Below are positions 34,688 through 44,283 of a stretch of 64,000 bases of DNA, in pieces; positions within the stretch are counted from its first letter, which is position 1; the number at the start of each line of letters is the position of its first letter. The DNA is from Methyloferula stellata AR4 (GTDB lineage Bacteria > Pseudomonadota > Alphaproteobacteria > Rhizobiales > Beijerinckiaceae), in NCBI RefSeq assembly GCF_000385335.1, contig NZ_ARWA01000001.1:1194001-1258000 (forward strand), read 5' to 3'. Both the position numbers and the translations under genes were made by a program. The notes beneath the pieces are model-generated. The model worked only from the letters and a program-made list of their open reading frames with translations. It did not search any database and was not told the DNA's origin.

Positions 34688-37282
34688 TCACCGCTTCTTC
34701 CCCTTCCACGCGCGTGTGCCGCCTTTGCCCGCCGTGCTGCGGCCAGCGGCGCCGAGGCGCGGCTTGGCTTCACCGCCGCCGAAATTATGCGGCCCCATTT
34801 CGCTATCGGTCGGCTTGTGCGGGCGGTTCGCCGGCACATTGGCCGATGCGCCATATTTGCGCGGGCCGGCGAATCCGCCGGCCTGATCCTCGACCTCGGT
34901 TTGACGCGCCATCGGGTCATCGCCGATCGCAAGTTCCACGGCCTGTAGACGCTTCAACTCGTCGCGCAAGCGTGCGGCGGTTTCAAACTCCAGATTGGCC
35001 GCGGCCTCGCGCATCTTCTTTTCGAGATCGGCGACGGTCGCCTTGAAATTATGCCCGATGAGCGCTTCCGCTTCGGCGAAGCCCGCATCGACCGTGACGT
35101 GATCCTGCTCATAGACCGAGCCCAGAATATCCTGAATGTCGCGCTTGATCGTCGCCGGCGTGATGCCATGCTCGAGATTATAGGCATGCTGCTTCTCGCG
35201 CCGCCGGTTGGTCTCGGCCATGGCGCGCTGCATCGAGCCCGTCTCGTGATCGGCATAGAGGATCACCTTGCCGTCGACGTTACGCGCGGCGCGGCCGATG
35301 GTTTGCACCAGCGATGTCTCGCTGCGCAGAAACCCTTCCTTGTCGGCATCGAGAATGGCGACCAAGCCGCATTCGGGAATATCGAGGCCCTCGCGCAGCA
35401 GATTGATCCCAACCAGCACGTCGAAGGCGCCGAGCCGCAGGTCGCGCAAGATTTCGATGCGCTCAATCGTGTCTATGTCCGAATGCATGTAGCGCACGCG
35501 CACGCCATGCTCGTGCAAATATTCGGTCAGGTCCTCGGCCATGCGCTTGGTCAGCACGGTGACGAGGCTGCGATAGCCTTTCTTCGCCGTGAGACCCACT
35601 TCGTCGAGAAGATCGTCGACCTGAGTACGCACCGGCCTGATTTCGACCGGCGGATCGATGAGGCCGGTCGGGCGAATGACCTGTTCGACGAAGACGCCGC
35701 CGGTGCGTTCCATTTCCCAGGAGCCCGGCGTTGCCGAGACATGCACCGTTTGCGGCCGCATGGCGTCCCATTCCTCGAAACGCAGCGGACGATTGTCCAA
35801 GCAGGAGGGCAAGCGGAAGCCATATTCGGCGAGCGTCGCCTTGCGGCGAAAGTCGCCGCGATACATGCCGCCGATCTGCGGCACGGTGACATGGCTCTCG
35901 TCGGTGAAGACGATGGCATTGTCGGGCAGATATTCGAAGAGCGTCGGCGGCGGCTCGCCCGGCTTGCGGCCGGTCAGATAGCGCGAATAATTCTCGATGC
36001 CGGCGCAGGAGCCGGTGGCCTCCAGCATTTCGAGATCGAAGATCGTGCGCTGCTCGAGGCGCTGCGCTTCGAGCAGGCGGTTCGCATTGTTGAGTTCGTC
36101 GAGCCGCTGCCGCAGCTCCTGCTTAATGCCCTTGATCGATTGCAAAAGCGTCGGGCGCGGCGTCACATAATGCGAATTCGCATAGACCTTGATGAATTCG
36201 AGATCCTGCGTTTTTCTGCCGGTGAGCGGATCGAATTCCACGATCGATTCGATCTCGTCGCCAAAGAAGGACACGCGCCAGGCGCGGTCTTCGTAATGCG
36301 CCGGAAATAGTTCGATCGTATCGCCGCGCACGCGAAACACGCCGCGCGAAAAATCGCCCGCCGAGCGCTTATATTGCAGAGCCACGAGATCGGCGATGAG
36401 CTGGCGCTGATCAATCTTCTCGCCCACCTTCACGGTGAAGGTCATCGCCGTATAGGTCTCGACCGAGCCGATACCGTAGATGCAGGAGACCGAGGCGACG
36501 ATGATCACATCGTCGCGTTCGAGCAGCGAACGGGTCGCGGCATGGCGCATCCGGTCGATCTGCTCGTTGATCGATGATTCCTTCTCGATATAGGTGTCGG
36601 TGCGCGGCACATAGGCTTCCGGCTGATAATAATCGTAATAAGAGACGAAATATTCGACCGCATTGTCCGGAAAGAAGCTCTTGAATTCGCCATAAAGCTG
36701 CGCGGCAAGCGTCTTGTTTGGCGCCAGCACGAGAGCGGGGCGGTTCGTGCGGGCGATCACCTGCGCCATGGTGAAGGTCTTGCCGGAACCCGTGACGCCG
36801 AGCAGCACCTGATCGCGCTCATGCGCTTTGATGCCGGAGACAAGCTCGTCGATGGCGGCGGGCTGGTCGCCCTTCGGCTCATATTCGGAGACGATCTTGA
36901 AGGGAACGCCGCCCTCACTCTTATCCGGCCGGTCCGGCCGGTGCGGCGTCCAGGGCTTTTTCTCGCGCAGATTGGGATCGCCGTGCTCCAGCAGATCCTT
37001 CAGGGATTCGACCGTGGCCGCAGCGCCCGTCATGCCCGGCGGATGCGATAGGGGCCGCTGTGCCGGAGCCGTGTCGGGACCGGCCTCATAGCCCAGAACC
37101 TTGGCCAATTGCGCGTCGATGCGCGAGACTGGGCCGGCGTCATAGGGAGACTGCGGGGCTTCTTCGAGGCCGGGGCGTTTCTCGTTCAGGGCCGGATTGA
37201 GCAGGGCGGCGAGATGCTCGCCGAGCGGCTTCACGTCAGGTTTCGAGGCCTTGGAGCGGGGCGTTTTGGGAGATTTGGGCAT
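34688..37282 (-). CDS. uvrB: Excinuclease ABC subunit B
   Basis: DNA-damage recognition helicase of nucleotide excision repair. 864 residues, longer than the ~670 of E. coli because of a basic, proline-rich N-terminal extension of about 120 residues before [17 protein letters not shown]; such extensions are usual in this order. Marks: Walker [11 protein letters not shown], the beta-hairpin region [17 protein letters not shown], the motif V/VI region ([17 protein letters not shown]), and the C-terminal UVR domain for UvrC. The start [11 protein letters not shown] at 37282 is a choice; an in-frame ATG at 37366 exists. Confidence 0.96.
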   Translation of the reverse strand: MPKSPKTPRSKASKPDVKPLGEHLAALLNPALNEKRPGLEEAPQSPYDAGPVSRIDAQLAKVLGYEAGPDTAPAQRPLSHPPGMTGAAATVESLKDLLEHGDPNLREKKPWTPHRPDRPDKSEGGVPFKIVSEYEPKGDQPAAIDELVSGIKAHERDQVLLGVTGSGKTFTMAQVIARTNRPALVLAPNKTLAAQLYGEFKSFFPDNAVEYFVSYYDYYQPEAYVPRTDTYIEKESSINEQIDRMRHAATRSLLERDDVIIVASVSCIYGIGSVETYTAMTFTVKVGEKIDQRQLIADLVALQYKRSAGDFSRGVFRVRGDTIELFPAHYEDRAWRVSFFGDEIESIVEFDPLTGRKTQDLEFIKVYANSHYVTPRPTLLQSIKGIKQELRQRLDELNNANRLLEAQRLEQRTIFDLEMLEATGSCAGIENYSRYLTGRKPGEPPPTLFEYLPDNAIVFTDESHVTVPQIGGMYRGDFRRKATLAEYGFRLPSCLDNRPLRFEEWDAMRPQTVHVSATPGSWEMERTGGVFVEQVIRPTGLIDPPVEIRPVRTQVDDLLDEVGLTAKKGYRSLVTVLTKRMAEDLTEYLHEHGVRVRYMHSDIDTIERIEILRDLRLGAFDVLVGINLLREGLDIPECGLVAILDADKEGFLRSETSLVQTIGRAARNVDGKVILYADHETGSMQRAMAETNRRREKQHAYNLEHGITPATIKRDIQDILGSVYEQDHVTVDAGFAEAEALIGHNFKATVADLEKKMREAAANLEFETAARLRDELKRLQAVELAIGDDPMARQTEVEDQAGGFAGPRKYGASANVPANRPHKPTDSEMGPHNFGGGEAKPRLGAAGRSTAGKGGTRAWKGKKR

Positions 37283-37360
37283 ACGCCCAATATGGGACGA
37301 GTCGGGCTTCTGCAAAAGCCTGGAGCCGAGCCAATCAGGCCCTTGCGGGCTACCATAAGT

Positions 37361-37381
37361 GTGCATACAATATGTGCATAC
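37361..37381 (+). promoter_or_regulatory. Direct repeats ahead of brnTA
   Basis: GTGCATAC at 37361-37368 and 37374-37381, 13 bases apart, 25 bases before brnT. Probable binding site for the BrnA-BrnT repressor, and placed between the divergent uvrB and brnT starts. Confidence 0.5.
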
Positions 37382-37405
37382 TTTTTAATACGTTTTCAGT
37401 GGCGC

Positions 37406-37693
37406 ATGAAATTCGAGTGGGACGAGATCAAGCGCGCGGAGACCCTCAAGCTTCGCCGTCTCGATTTTGCCGATGCGGATTTGTTTTTCGATGGGCGTCC
37501 GGTTGTGCATATCCCGTCGATTCGCGGCGGTGAGGAGCGATGGAAGACGGTAGCCAGGATCGAAGGAGCATTTTTCACCCTGGTCTGGACGTGGCGCGCG
37601 GACGTTGTCCGAGTGATCTCGATGAGGAGGGCGCATGAAGACGAAGAACGAGCGCATCACGCACACCACGGATCAGAACATGAAGAGCCGTAG
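37406..37693 (+). CDS. brnT: BrnT family ribonuclease toxin
   Basis: A RelE-fold mRNA-cleaving toxin. 95 residues beginning MKFEWDEIKRAETLKLRRLDF (the BrnT opening W-D-x-x-K), then FFDGRPVVH, ERWKTVARIEGAFFTLVWTWR and VRVISMRRAHEDEER, the R-x-I-S-x-R-R-A pattern of the active site. It overlaps brnA by 59 bases, as is usual for these operons. Confidence 0.9.
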   Translation: MKFEWDEIKRAETLKLRRLDFADADLFFDGRPVVHIPSIRGGEERWKTVARIEGAFFTLVWTWRADVVRVISMRRAHEDEERAHHAHHGSEHEEP

Positions 37694-37949
37694 GGCGCGC
37701 GGTGAAGCGGGCAGCGATTGGCGGAAAGCCGCCGGCCAACCTGTGCCCGACGGACGCGATCCTGATGACGCGATCGAGCCCTTTGCGATGGATTGGGTGA
37801 CCACCGAGCTGCCCCAGCCCACGCGCAAGGCACATATGACGTTGCGGCTCGATGCCGATGTGCATGAATGGTTTCGTGCGCAAGGGCGCGGGTATCAGAC
37901 CAAAATCAACGCCATTTTGCGGAGCTATTTCGAGCACCATCGGCGCTAG
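37635..37949 (+). CDS. brnA: BrnA antitoxin (ribbon-helix-helix)
   Basis: 104 residues. A basic N-terminal part contacts the toxin; DWVTTELPQPTRKAHMTLRLDADVHEWFRAQGRGYQTKINAILRSYFE is the BrnA ribbon-helix-helix dimer. It neutralises BrnT and autoregulates the operon. It is convergent with the anti-sigma gene, seven bases apart. Confidence 0.9.
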   Translation: MKTKNERITHTTDQNMKSRRARGEAGSDWRKAAGQPVPDGRDPDDAIEPFAMDWVTTELPQPTRKAHMTLRLDADVHEWFRAQGRGYQTKINAILRSYFEHHRR

Positions 37950-37955
37950 CGATCG

Positions 37956-38765
37956 TCACTGCTCCGCCGCCACCGCCTTGCGGAAGGCCGTGGCCAGAGT
38001 GTCGAGCTCGCCCGGCGCTATGTCCGAGACGGCGACATAAGTGGTCTTGTTGTCCGGCGTATCGCCCGTGCTCCAAGTGTCGGTCGAATAGCCCTTGATC
38101 GTGCGGTGGCCCTCCAGCATCCCCCAATGCGCCGGGCTACCCTGTAATTCGCTTACGCTGATCACATGCTTGAGGTGGCGGAAGACCAGCGTCGCCACGG
38201 GTTTGTCGTCGATCACATCGACCCGGCCGCCGGCAAGCGCAAAGCCGTCGGCGCTGAGATCGACCACTTGCGGCGCTTGCGTGACCCGCGTGGCGAACCA
38301 GGGTTTGACCGTGTGTTTGTCGGAGGTGGCAACATCCGTCGGCTGGTCAGCGATCATGCCGCGCACATGCCCGGCGACGAGCTCCTGCGTCACGTTGGAG
38401 CCTTGCTGCGGCAGCATGAGGAAGGTCAAGCCGCTGCCGAGCACCAGCGCGAGAGATGCGGCCATGGCTGTTTGCTGCCATTCGCCGAACCATTTTTTAG
38501 CCAGTTGGGCCGCAGGCTTTTGCGGAGCGGCGATCGCCGCCATGCGGGCGCGGAAGGCGTCGCTGGCCTGCGTCTTGGGCAGCTTGTCATGGATCGCCCG
38601 CCGCAGAGCGCCGAGCCTGCGGTATTCGGCGGCGAGCGCAGGATCTTCCGCTAATTGCTTCTCGAACAGCAGCATGGCCGTGGCGTCGAGCTCGCCGTCG
38701 AGTGCAGCCTGCAAAAGCAGGGTTCTATCGCCGGAGGGTTGCGGCTCGCCGGTGACGTCGGTCAT
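37956..38765 (-). CDS. Anti-sigma factor, membrane-spanning
   Basis: 269 residues. The N-terminal helical anti-sigma domain (LLQAALDGELDATAMLLFEKQLAEDPALAAEYR) is a zinc-less ASD-like region. One membrane helix near 97-116 (TAMAASLALVLGSGLTFLML) and a C-terminal periplasmic domain (VKPWFATRVTQAPQVVDLSADGFALAGGRVDVI, as in RskA/ChrR-like transmembrane regulators) follow. Its ATG overlaps the sigma gene stop (ATGA). It should hold the sigma factor at the membrane until a periplasmic signal arrives. Confidence 0.88.
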   Translation of the reverse strand: MTDVTGEPQPSGDRTLLLQAALDGELDATAMLLFEKQLAEDPALAAEYRRLGALRRAIHDKLPKTQASDAFRARMAAIAAPQKPAAQLAKKWFGEWQQTAMAASLALVLGSGLTFLMLPQQGSNVTQELVAGHVRGMIADQPTDVATSDKHTVKPWFATRVTQAPQVVDLSADGFALAGGRVDVIDDKPVATLVFRHLKHVISVSELQGSPAHWGMLEGHRTIKGYSTDTWSTGDTPDNKTTYVAVSDIAPGELDTLATAFRKAVAAEQ

Positions 38766-39301
38766 GATTTCGATTCCAACCTGGGCTCGGCGAGGGCGGC
38801 GATCAACAGATTGCGGGCGCGGGCCAGGCGCGACATCACGGTGCCGATAGGGACGCCCGTCAGCTCGGCGATATCGCGATAGGCCAGACCGTTGATCTCA
38901 CGCATGACGATTGTTTCTCTATAGGCTTGCGGCAAAGCCGCCATTGCTTCTTCCATCCTATGTACGTCCGTCGCCGCGATCACGGCCTCTTCCGGAGTCT
39001 CCGGTCTTTCGCCCGCGAAGGTCGTTTCCTCCATATCCGGATCGGCGGTCAGAACCAGGCTTTTCGGGCGATTGCGCGCAAGCCAGGTGAAGGCGGCATT
39101 GCGCGTAATGGCCAGAAGCCAGGCGCGGGGGTTTTCGACCGCGCCCCGTTCGAGCGCCTTGAAGGCGCGCAAACAGGCTTCCTGCACGACGTCTTGGGCG
39201 TCGGTCGCATTGCCGGTCAGCCAGCGTGCCAGCGTCAATGCATCGTCGAGATGCGGCATAACCGTTTCGGCGAAGAGTCGTTCTGCCGTCGTGCCTGTCA
39301 C
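38762..39301 (-). CDS. ECF-type RNA polymerase sigma factor
   Basis: 179 residues with region 2 (LARWLTGNATDAQDVVQEACLRAFKAL, NPRAWLLAITRNAAFTWLARNR) and region 4 (MAALPQAYRETIVMREINGLAYRDIAELTGVPIGTVMSRLARAR). A GTG start follows GAGG. It lies in the common arrangement of sigma then anti-sigma. Target promoters are not known; the phosphoesterase and cytochrome genes just upstream on the same strand are candidates. Confidence 0.93.
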   Translation of the reverse strand: MTGTTAERLFAETVMPHLDDALTLARWLTGNATDAQDVVQEACLRAFKALERGAVENPRAWLLAITRNAAFTWLARNRPKSLVLTADPDMEETTFAGERPETPEEAVIAATDVHRMEEAMAALPQAYRETIVMREINGLAYRDIAELTGVPIGTVMSRLARARNLLIAALAEPRLESKS

Positions 39302-39435
39302 ATGACCTCGTATCGTACAATTCGGCGGGTCGCTCCCTTAGGCTCATTGCTTTACCGCGTGACGACGATTTTGCCTATCTTGAGCGGATGCAATCCGCGG
39401 AAATCGCCAAATTCGTCCGGCTCGGTGAAGGCGTT

Positions 39436-39801
39436 TCATTTTGCCTTTTCCTTCAAATATTCGATGACGTCGGCCCGGTCCTTCGCATCGGTTAGGCGAA
39501 AGGCCATTCTAGAGCCGGGCACAAAGCCTTGCGGATTCTTTAGCCATTGATCGAGCGTCATCTCGTTCCATATGATCTTCGCGTTTTTCAGGGCCTCCGA
39601 ATAATCGTAGTCGGGCACTGCGCCGGCGGCGCGGCCGAAGACGCCGCGGTGCATGGGTCCGACCTCGTTTTCGTCGAGCGAATGACAGTCCTGACAGCTC
39701 TGATAGATCTGTTCGCCACGCGTGGCGTCGCCGGCCGCATGCGCGGTGCCTGTCATCATCAGCATTGTTGCAAGATAAACTGCCGTCCTGCAGTTGCGCA
39801 T
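39436..39801 (-). CDS. Periplasmic c-type cytochrome
   Basis: 121 residues, class I: signal peptide ending GTAHA, heme site CQDCH after GEQIYQS, NEVGPMHRGVFGRAAG, and a likely axial methionine in PGSRMAF. The mature size (about 100 residues) suits a soluble electron carrier. The start at 39801 has GGGAGG upstream; a GTG at 39828 overlapping the phosphoesterase stop is possible. Cotranscribed with the phosphoesterase gene. Confidence 0.9.
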   Translation of the reverse strand: MRNCRTAVYLATMLMMTGTAHAAGDATRGEQIYQSCQDCHSLDENEVGPMHRGVFGRAAGAVPDYDYSEALKNAKIIWNEMTLDQWLKNPQGFVPGSRMAFRLTDAKDRADVIEYLKEKAK

Positions 39802-39824
39802 CGTCGTAATTCCTCCCGGCGCCG

Positions 39825-40763
39825 TCACGAGGCCAGCGGCGTATCGGTGATGGCGAGTGCGTGAACGCCCTGCTTGACCGAAATGGAGGCGACGCCGAGG
39901 ACCGTGCGCAATGTTCCTTCCGGCATTTTCAGCGGCCCCGCAGCAGGGACCTTACCCGGCACGCCTTGCGGAAACGCCGTCGAACGCGCCGTGTGGAACG
40001 TCACATTGCCTTCCACTTTTTGGAAAATCTGATGAATGTGGCCGTTGAGAATGGTGACCGATCCGAAGCTTTTCAGCATGTCGAGGGCCTGCATACCGTC
40101 ATCGGTCGTCCATCCCCAATCCTGATAGACGGTCCACAAAGGGATATGCGCGAAGATCACGATTGGCGTCGACGTCGAACGACCCTTGAGATCGGCGGCG
40201 AGCCAGGCGATCTGCTCGGGCCCGAGGTGGCCCAGGCCGTCGACCGTATTGGTCGCATTGACCAGACCGATGAAATGCACGCCCTCCTGATCGAAGGAAT
40301 ACCAGCCTCTGCCGACGGTATTTTTGCCATAGCGCTCGAGATAGGCCTTGGAATCATTGTCGATCAGGTCATGTTCGCCCGGCACATAGTGAACGTCGAG
40401 CCGCGCTGCCGAAATGATTTTATCGGCGTCGTCGAATTGTGCGGGCTTTGCCAGATGCGAGATGTCGCCGGTATGGATCATGAAAGCCGGCTTGTCCGGC
40501 GCGTCGGCGATCTTGCCGATGGCTTCCACCAAAGTCGCGGACGGATCGGGATTGGCGGGTTTGTTGAACCCGAGATGGCTGTCGGAGATCTGGGCGAAGG
40601 TGAAGGCTTTGGTCGCCTCCGCGTGCGCCGGTTGCGTTCCAAGAAAACCGGAGACTTTTGGAACGCCACCGGCCACGGTCCATAAGAGGCCGCCGCCGGC
40701 CCAGGCCATGCATTCGAGAGCCCCGCGCCGGTTAAGGCCGCTGTTCTTGTCGTCGTCGCTCAT
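39825..40763 (-). CDS. Metallophosphoesterase, probable Tat substrate
   Basis: 312 residues. LNRRGALECMAWAGGGLLWTVAGG is a twin-arginine-type signal (NRRGAL). The calcineurin-like motifs follow in order: FAQISDSHLG, IHTGDISH, VPGEHD (GE rather than GNH[DE]), VIFAHIPLW and LNGHIHQ. It probably acts on a phosphate ester in the periplasm. The gene precedes cytochrome c, sigma and anti-sigma genes on one strand, a recurring set in the order. Confidence 0.88.
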   Translation of the reverse strand: MSDDDKNSGLNRRGALECMAWAGGGLLWTVAGGVPKVSGFLGTQPAHAEATKAFTFAQISDSHLGFNKPANPDPSATLVEAIGKIADAPDKPAFMIHTGDISHLAKPAQFDDADKIISAARLDVHYVPGEHDLIDNDSKAYLERYGKNTVGRGWYSFDQEGVHFIGLVNATNTVDGLGHLGPEQIAWLAADLKGRSTSTPIVIFAHIPLWTVYQDWGWTTDDGMQALDMLKSFGSVTILNGHIHQIFQKVEGNVTFHTARSTAFPQGVPGKVPAAGPLKMPEGTLRTVLGVASISVKQGVHALAITDTPLAS

Positions 40764-40966
40764 GCCATCCTGCCTTTCCCGCCTTGTTCCGAGGGATCTC
40801 GGAGGCTGCTTGCGCGGGTCGGAAGAGAGACTCGGACGGATCGGCCGTTATTCCCGGTATTGCTAATTTTTTTTGAAGGCTTCGGAAGGCGGCCGAAGCA
40901 GCAAAAACACGCAATGATCGGCCGAATCGCCGCGGCCGATCATTCTTGCCAAGAGCTTTCCGAAAT

Positions 40967-41251
40967 TCAGTCGGAGAAATTGCCGGGGCCTTCCGGATGG
41001 GCCGGGCTGGCGCCGAGGCCAAGACGTCCGGCCGTCCCAGAAACGTCGCACTGGACGCCGCAAGGAATGCCTTGGAGATCGCGATTATAGGCTGCGAAGG
41101 CATCGGATGTGCCCACCCCGCCATAGGCCGCGCTGAAGTCTTGGGCGCGAGGCTGAACCGAATAATGCTGCGCGAACGCGCTGCCTGAAATGGACGCGAC
41201 GATCGCCGCGATTAAACCGAGCTTTGCAACGGTGCGAGAAGTCATGGTCAT
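40967..41251 (-). CDS. Small exported hypothetical protein
   Basis: 94 residues with a signal peptide (VAKLGLIAAIVASISGSAFA), then QHYSVQPRAQDFSAAYGGVG and two cysteines (IPCGVQCDV). AGGAGC precedes the ATG. An inverted repeat TTCGAG/CTCGAA lies upstream (41285-41300). No family recognised. Confidence 0.65.
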   Translation of the reverse strand: MTMTSRTVAKLGLIAAIVASISGSAFAQHYSVQPRAQDFSAAYGGVGTSDAFAAYNRDLQGIPCGVQCDVSGTAGRLGLGASPAHPEGPGNFSD

Positions 41252-41360
41252 GGTTTTGCTCCTATCGCTAATGACGTCAGCAAGTTCGAGCTCCCTCGAA
41301 TTTGCGAACTACGATAGAGACTCACCAATGATGCTTCTTATTCCGGGCATCACAGAAAGG

Positions 41361-41386
41361 TGAAACATCGGGGATCCAATGTTTCA
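41361..41386. repeat. Imperfect 26-base palindrome
   Basis: TGAAACATCGGGGATCCAAT and its completion GTTTCA, a two-mismatch relative of the perfect palindrome at 13031-13056. It lies between two small convergent-looking genes on the minus strand. Confidence 0.7.
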
Positions 41387-41410
41387 TGCGTAACAAATTC
41401 AAGACGTGAT

Positions 41411-41599
41411 TCAGAGCCCGTCGAAGACGACGCCGATGAACAAGATCACATAAGCGGCGGTCATCACCCAGAAGCGGTGCGCCGCGAGATAATGTCCGAC
41501 GACCGGTACGCTCGTAAACATGCTGACCACGGCGAGGACGGCGAGAATCAATGAAATGATGAAGACGGGGAATGTCGGCGGTGTAAGGCGTCTGCGCAT
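41411..41599 (-). CDS. Small two-helix membrane protein
   Basis: 62 residues: a proline-rich start (MRRRLTPPTFP), membrane helix VFIISLILAVLAVVSMF, short turn SVPVVGHYLAAHRF, membrane helix WVMTAAYVILFIGVVF. Small proteins of this pattern are conserved in the order. Role unknown. Confidence 0.7.
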   Translation of the reverse strand: MRRRLTPPTFPVFIISLILAVLAVVSMFTSVPVVGHYLAAHRFWVMTAAYVILFIGVVFDGL

Positions 41600-41716
41600 G
41601 GAGGTCGGCTCATCAGATTGGGGCGAGGGAATCGCGATACGATTTCATAGTTCAATCGCGCCGGCGCGATAAAAGCAATGCTCCAATAAAGGTTGATGAC
41701 GCAAAGGCGCGATATC

Positions 41717-42352
41717 TCAGGCGGGCCGCGTGCCGGCGAAGAGCCGGTAGAAGAAGCCCGCGGCGACGCCCATCACGATATCGACCTGCAGGTTCTCGTA
41801 ATCGCCCCATCCAAGCGTATGCATGATGGCGGCATAGGCCAAAGCGACGAAACCGCCGCAGATCGCATAGGCCGCGATATGAGTCACGCGCAACGGCGCG
41901 AGCAGCGTGCGAACGAAGAAGAGACCGATCGCGCTCGATTCGGCGCCGGACCAAAGGCTGCCTAGAAGAATGAGCGGCACGATGGGGATTGTCCGCCCGT
42001 CGATTGAGAGCGTGCCGAGCCTCTGACCCATCGCGACACTTGCGCCGAGATCGAGGCCCGCATGAAGGAAGGCGACGACAAGCCCGGCCAGAAACGCCGC
42101 ACGCCCGGAAGCCGGGACGACCAAAGTGCGGCCGGCGGTTTTATCTTGCAGCGCTTTTTGCCGTTCCTCAGCCAATGCGGCGTTGAATTTCAAAAGAGCT
42201 TCGGACTCCGGTATCGAGGCGGCATCGGAAAAACACGTCCGCGTCTCTGCCGGTCCCGCGGCGTCGCTCGCCGCTGCTACGGCCGCAGGGCGTGAGGCAG
42301 GAGGGGGGAACGGCAGATTGCGTCTGCCGAAGGGCTTTGCGGGCGCGGGCAT
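41717..42352 (-). CDS. Hypothetical inner-membrane protein
   Basis: 211 residues from the ATG at 42352; the frame stays open far upstream across nasT on the other strand, which is chance. The N-terminal 80 residues are proline/alanine-rich and cytosolic; four to five membrane helices follow (FLAGLVVAFLHAGLDLGASVAMG, IPIVPLILLGSLWSGAESSAIGLFFV, AYAICGGFVALAYAAIM, VDIVMGVAAGFFYRLF). No family recognised. Confidence 0.65.
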   Translation of the reverse strand: MPAPAKPFGRRNLPFPPPASRPAAVAAASDAAGPAETRTCFSDAASIPESEALLKFNAALAEERQKALQDKTAGRTLVVPASGRAAFLAGLVVAFLHAGLDLGASVAMGQRLGTLSIDGRTIPIVPLILLGSLWSGAESSAIGLFFVRTLLAPLRVTHIAAYAICGGFVALAYAAIMHTLGWGDYENLQVDIVMGVAAGFFYRLFAGTRPA

Positions 42353-42570
42353 GACGTCAGTTTGCTCCCATTGATCTAACGAAGGCTTGACGCCAAACCT
42401 CGGCTTTGCTCGATTCTCCGTAAATTTGTCCGTTCTTTCCCAGCATGCCTCGTTTTTCAGCGAGGTGGGAGGTCGCTTGGCCGATCCTGCCTGTTGCCGG
42501 AAGCGATTCTTCAATCTATCAAATCGGTCGAACTCGACTGAAAATGCCCTGGTGTTAGAGATGAGGGCAG

Positions 42571-42606
42571 TTTCGTATCGATTGAGTCTATACACTCGAT
42601 CCGAAA
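42571..42606. repeat. Degenerate family C hairpin in front of nasT
   Basis: TTTCGTATCGATTGAGT, then CTAT, ACACTCGATCCGAAA: the same plan as the perfect 46-base palindrome at 12981. It ends 19 bases before the nasT start, so it lies in the nasT leader. Confidence 0.6.
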
Positions 42607-42625
42607 TTGCTCCAGAGGACCCTGC

Positions 42626-43210
42626 GTGGACGTGGATCTTCGAATCGTCGTCATAGACAAAAATCCGCTTCGTGCGGCCATTCTTCGGGACGGTCTTCGC
42701 GAAGCGGGTCATTGCGAGGTCATTCATATCGACGACACCTCCGACATTCTCGCCCGCGTCAATGCGCTGACGCCTGACGTCATCATCATCGATCTCGAAA
42801 GCCCGAGCCGTGACGTGCTCGAGCAAATGTTCGAGGTCAGCCGCACGATGGACCGTCCGATCGCCATGTTCGTCGATAATTCGGATACGTCCATGATCAA
42901 TGCCGCGATCGATGCCGGCGTCTCGGCCTATATTGTCGATGGGCTGCGCAAGGAACGAATTAAGCCGATCCTTGACGTCACGATCCGCCGTTTCAACGCC
43001 TTCATGAAACTGAAGGAAGAATTGGAATCGACCAAGCTGCAATTGGAGGATCGCAAGGCGATCGATCGCGCCAAGGCGATCGTGATGAAAGCCAAGTCCA
43101 TTCCCGAAGAGCAGGCCTATGCGATGATGCGCAAGACGGCCATGAACGAGAACAAGAAGATCGCGGATATCGCGCGCTCGATTATCACCGCTGCGGAGTT
43201 ACTGCGATGA
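42626..43210 (+). CDS. nasT: Nitrate-responsive antiterminator NasT (ANTAR)
   Basis: 194 residues: an N-terminal receiver-like domain (LRIVVIDKNPLRAAILRDGLREAG, DVIIIDLESPSRDVLEQM) and a C-terminal ANTAR RNA-binding domain from about 130 (LEDRKAIDRAKAIVMKAKSIPEEQAYAMMRKTAMNENKKIADIARSIITAAELL). In the known system NasS holds NasT until nitrate or nitrite is present; free NasT then binds two-hairpin leader RNAs and prevents termination. GTG start with AGAGGA upstream. It overlaps nasS (ATGA). Its target leader is visible at 44372. Confidence 0.96.
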   Translation: MDVDLRIVVIDKNPLRAAILRDGLREAGHCEVIHIDDTSDILARVNALTPDVIIIDLESPSRDVLEQMFEVSRTMDRPIAMFVDNSDTSMINAAIDAGVSAYIVDGLRKERIKPILDVTIRRFNAFMKLKEELESTKLQLEDRKAIDRAKAIVMKAKSIPEEQAYAMMRKTAMNENKKIADIARSIITAAELLR

Positions 43211-44283
43211 CGAAAACCCTTCGCATCGGCTATATTCCGCTGGTCGACTCGGCACTGCTTCATGTCGCGCGGGCCTATGATTTCGCCTCGGCAGAAGGAC
43301 TCGATCTCGATCTCGTTCGAGAGACCTCTTGGGCGAATATCCGCGACAAGCTCGGCGTCGGCATTTTCGATGCGGCCCATATGCTGGCGCCGTCCGCCAT
43401 GGCTGTTTGCATCGGTCTCGGCTATATTGAAATTCCGCTTGTTGCCCCCGTCGCCTTGGGGCTCGACGGCAATGCCATTACTTTATCGCGCCCGCTTTAC
43501 GCCGAAGTAATGTCCGTCGTGGAAGGCGATCCTGCCGATCCTTATGTGACGGCGCAGGCGCTTGCAAAACTTGTCGCGAAACGGCGCGCCGCAGGCGCGG
43601 CGCCTTTGACTTTCGCGCATGTCTTTCCATTTTCCACGCATCATTATCAATTGCGTCTCTGGTTCGCGGCCGGCGGACTTGAATCGAAGACAGACGTCAA
43701 TCTCATCGTCGTGCCGCCTCCCTTCATGGTCGAGAGCCTCAGAAGCGGTGTGATCGACGGGTTCTGCGTCGGCGCGCCATGGAACGGTCTCGCAGTCGAG
43801 GCAGGTGTCGGGCACATCCTTCATCGCGGTCGCGACATCGTCCGCAATTGTCCTGAAAAGCTTCTGGTCTTTCGTGCCGATGCGGCTTCCGCCGATCCCG
43901 ATCGGGTCAAGGCCTTGTCGCGCGCCATCAGAGCCGCCGCCGACTGGGCTTCCGACAAAAACCATGTCGAAGATCTCGCCTATCTTCTGTCGCAGGACGC
44001 GGGCCTCAATGTCCCGATCGAGCTTCTCTGCGCGATCCTCGATCCGGAACGTGAGCCCAAGATCAAAACGGCGACGATAAGGCTCGACCGGGCTGCGACC
44101 TTCGCCTATCCGGCGCATGCCGATTGGCTTTATGCCCAGATGCGCGCGGCCGGCCAGGTCGGCGATGGACAGGACGTGAAGGCGCGCTCGGTCTACCGGC
44201 CGGATCTTGCCGGCGACGCTGCCGCGCCGGACCCCGATGATCTCAAGATTGAGGTCTTTAGTGGATTAAGGATTAAGCAATAG
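43207..44283 (+). CDS. nasS: Nitrate/nitrite sensor NasS
   Basis: 358 residues of the NrtA/CmpA binding-protein family without a signal peptide, hence cytosolic, as NasS must be: MTKTLRIGYIPLVDSALLHVARAYDF, then FDAAHMLAPSAMAVCIGLGY, VALGLDGNAITLS, FPFSTHHYQLRLWFAAGG and DGFCVGAPWN. It binds nitrate or nitrite and releases NasT. Coupled to nasT by a four-base overlap. Confidence 0.95.
   Translation: MTKTLRIGYIPLVDSALLHVARAYDFASAEGLDLDLVRETSWANIRDKLGVGIFDAAHMLAPSAMAVCIGLGYIEIPLVAPVALGLDGNAITLSRPLYAEVMSVVEGDPADPYVTAQALAKLVAKRRAAGAAPLTFAHVFPFSTHHYQLRLWFAAGGLESKTDVNLIVVPPPFMVESLRSGVIDGFCVGAPWNGLAVEAGVGHILHRGRDIVRNCPEKLLVFRADAASADPDRVKALSRAIRAAADWASDKNHVEDLAYLLSQDAGLNVPIELLCAILDPEREPKIKTATIRLDRAATFAYPAHADWLYAQMRAAGQVGDGQDVKARSVYRPDLAGDAAAPDPDDLKIEVFSGLRIKQ

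Noticed and set aside
42353-43042. Extension of the membrane protein gene at 41717 back across nasT
   Set aside because: The added 230 residues are the antisense of nasT and its leader, with no protein-like features.
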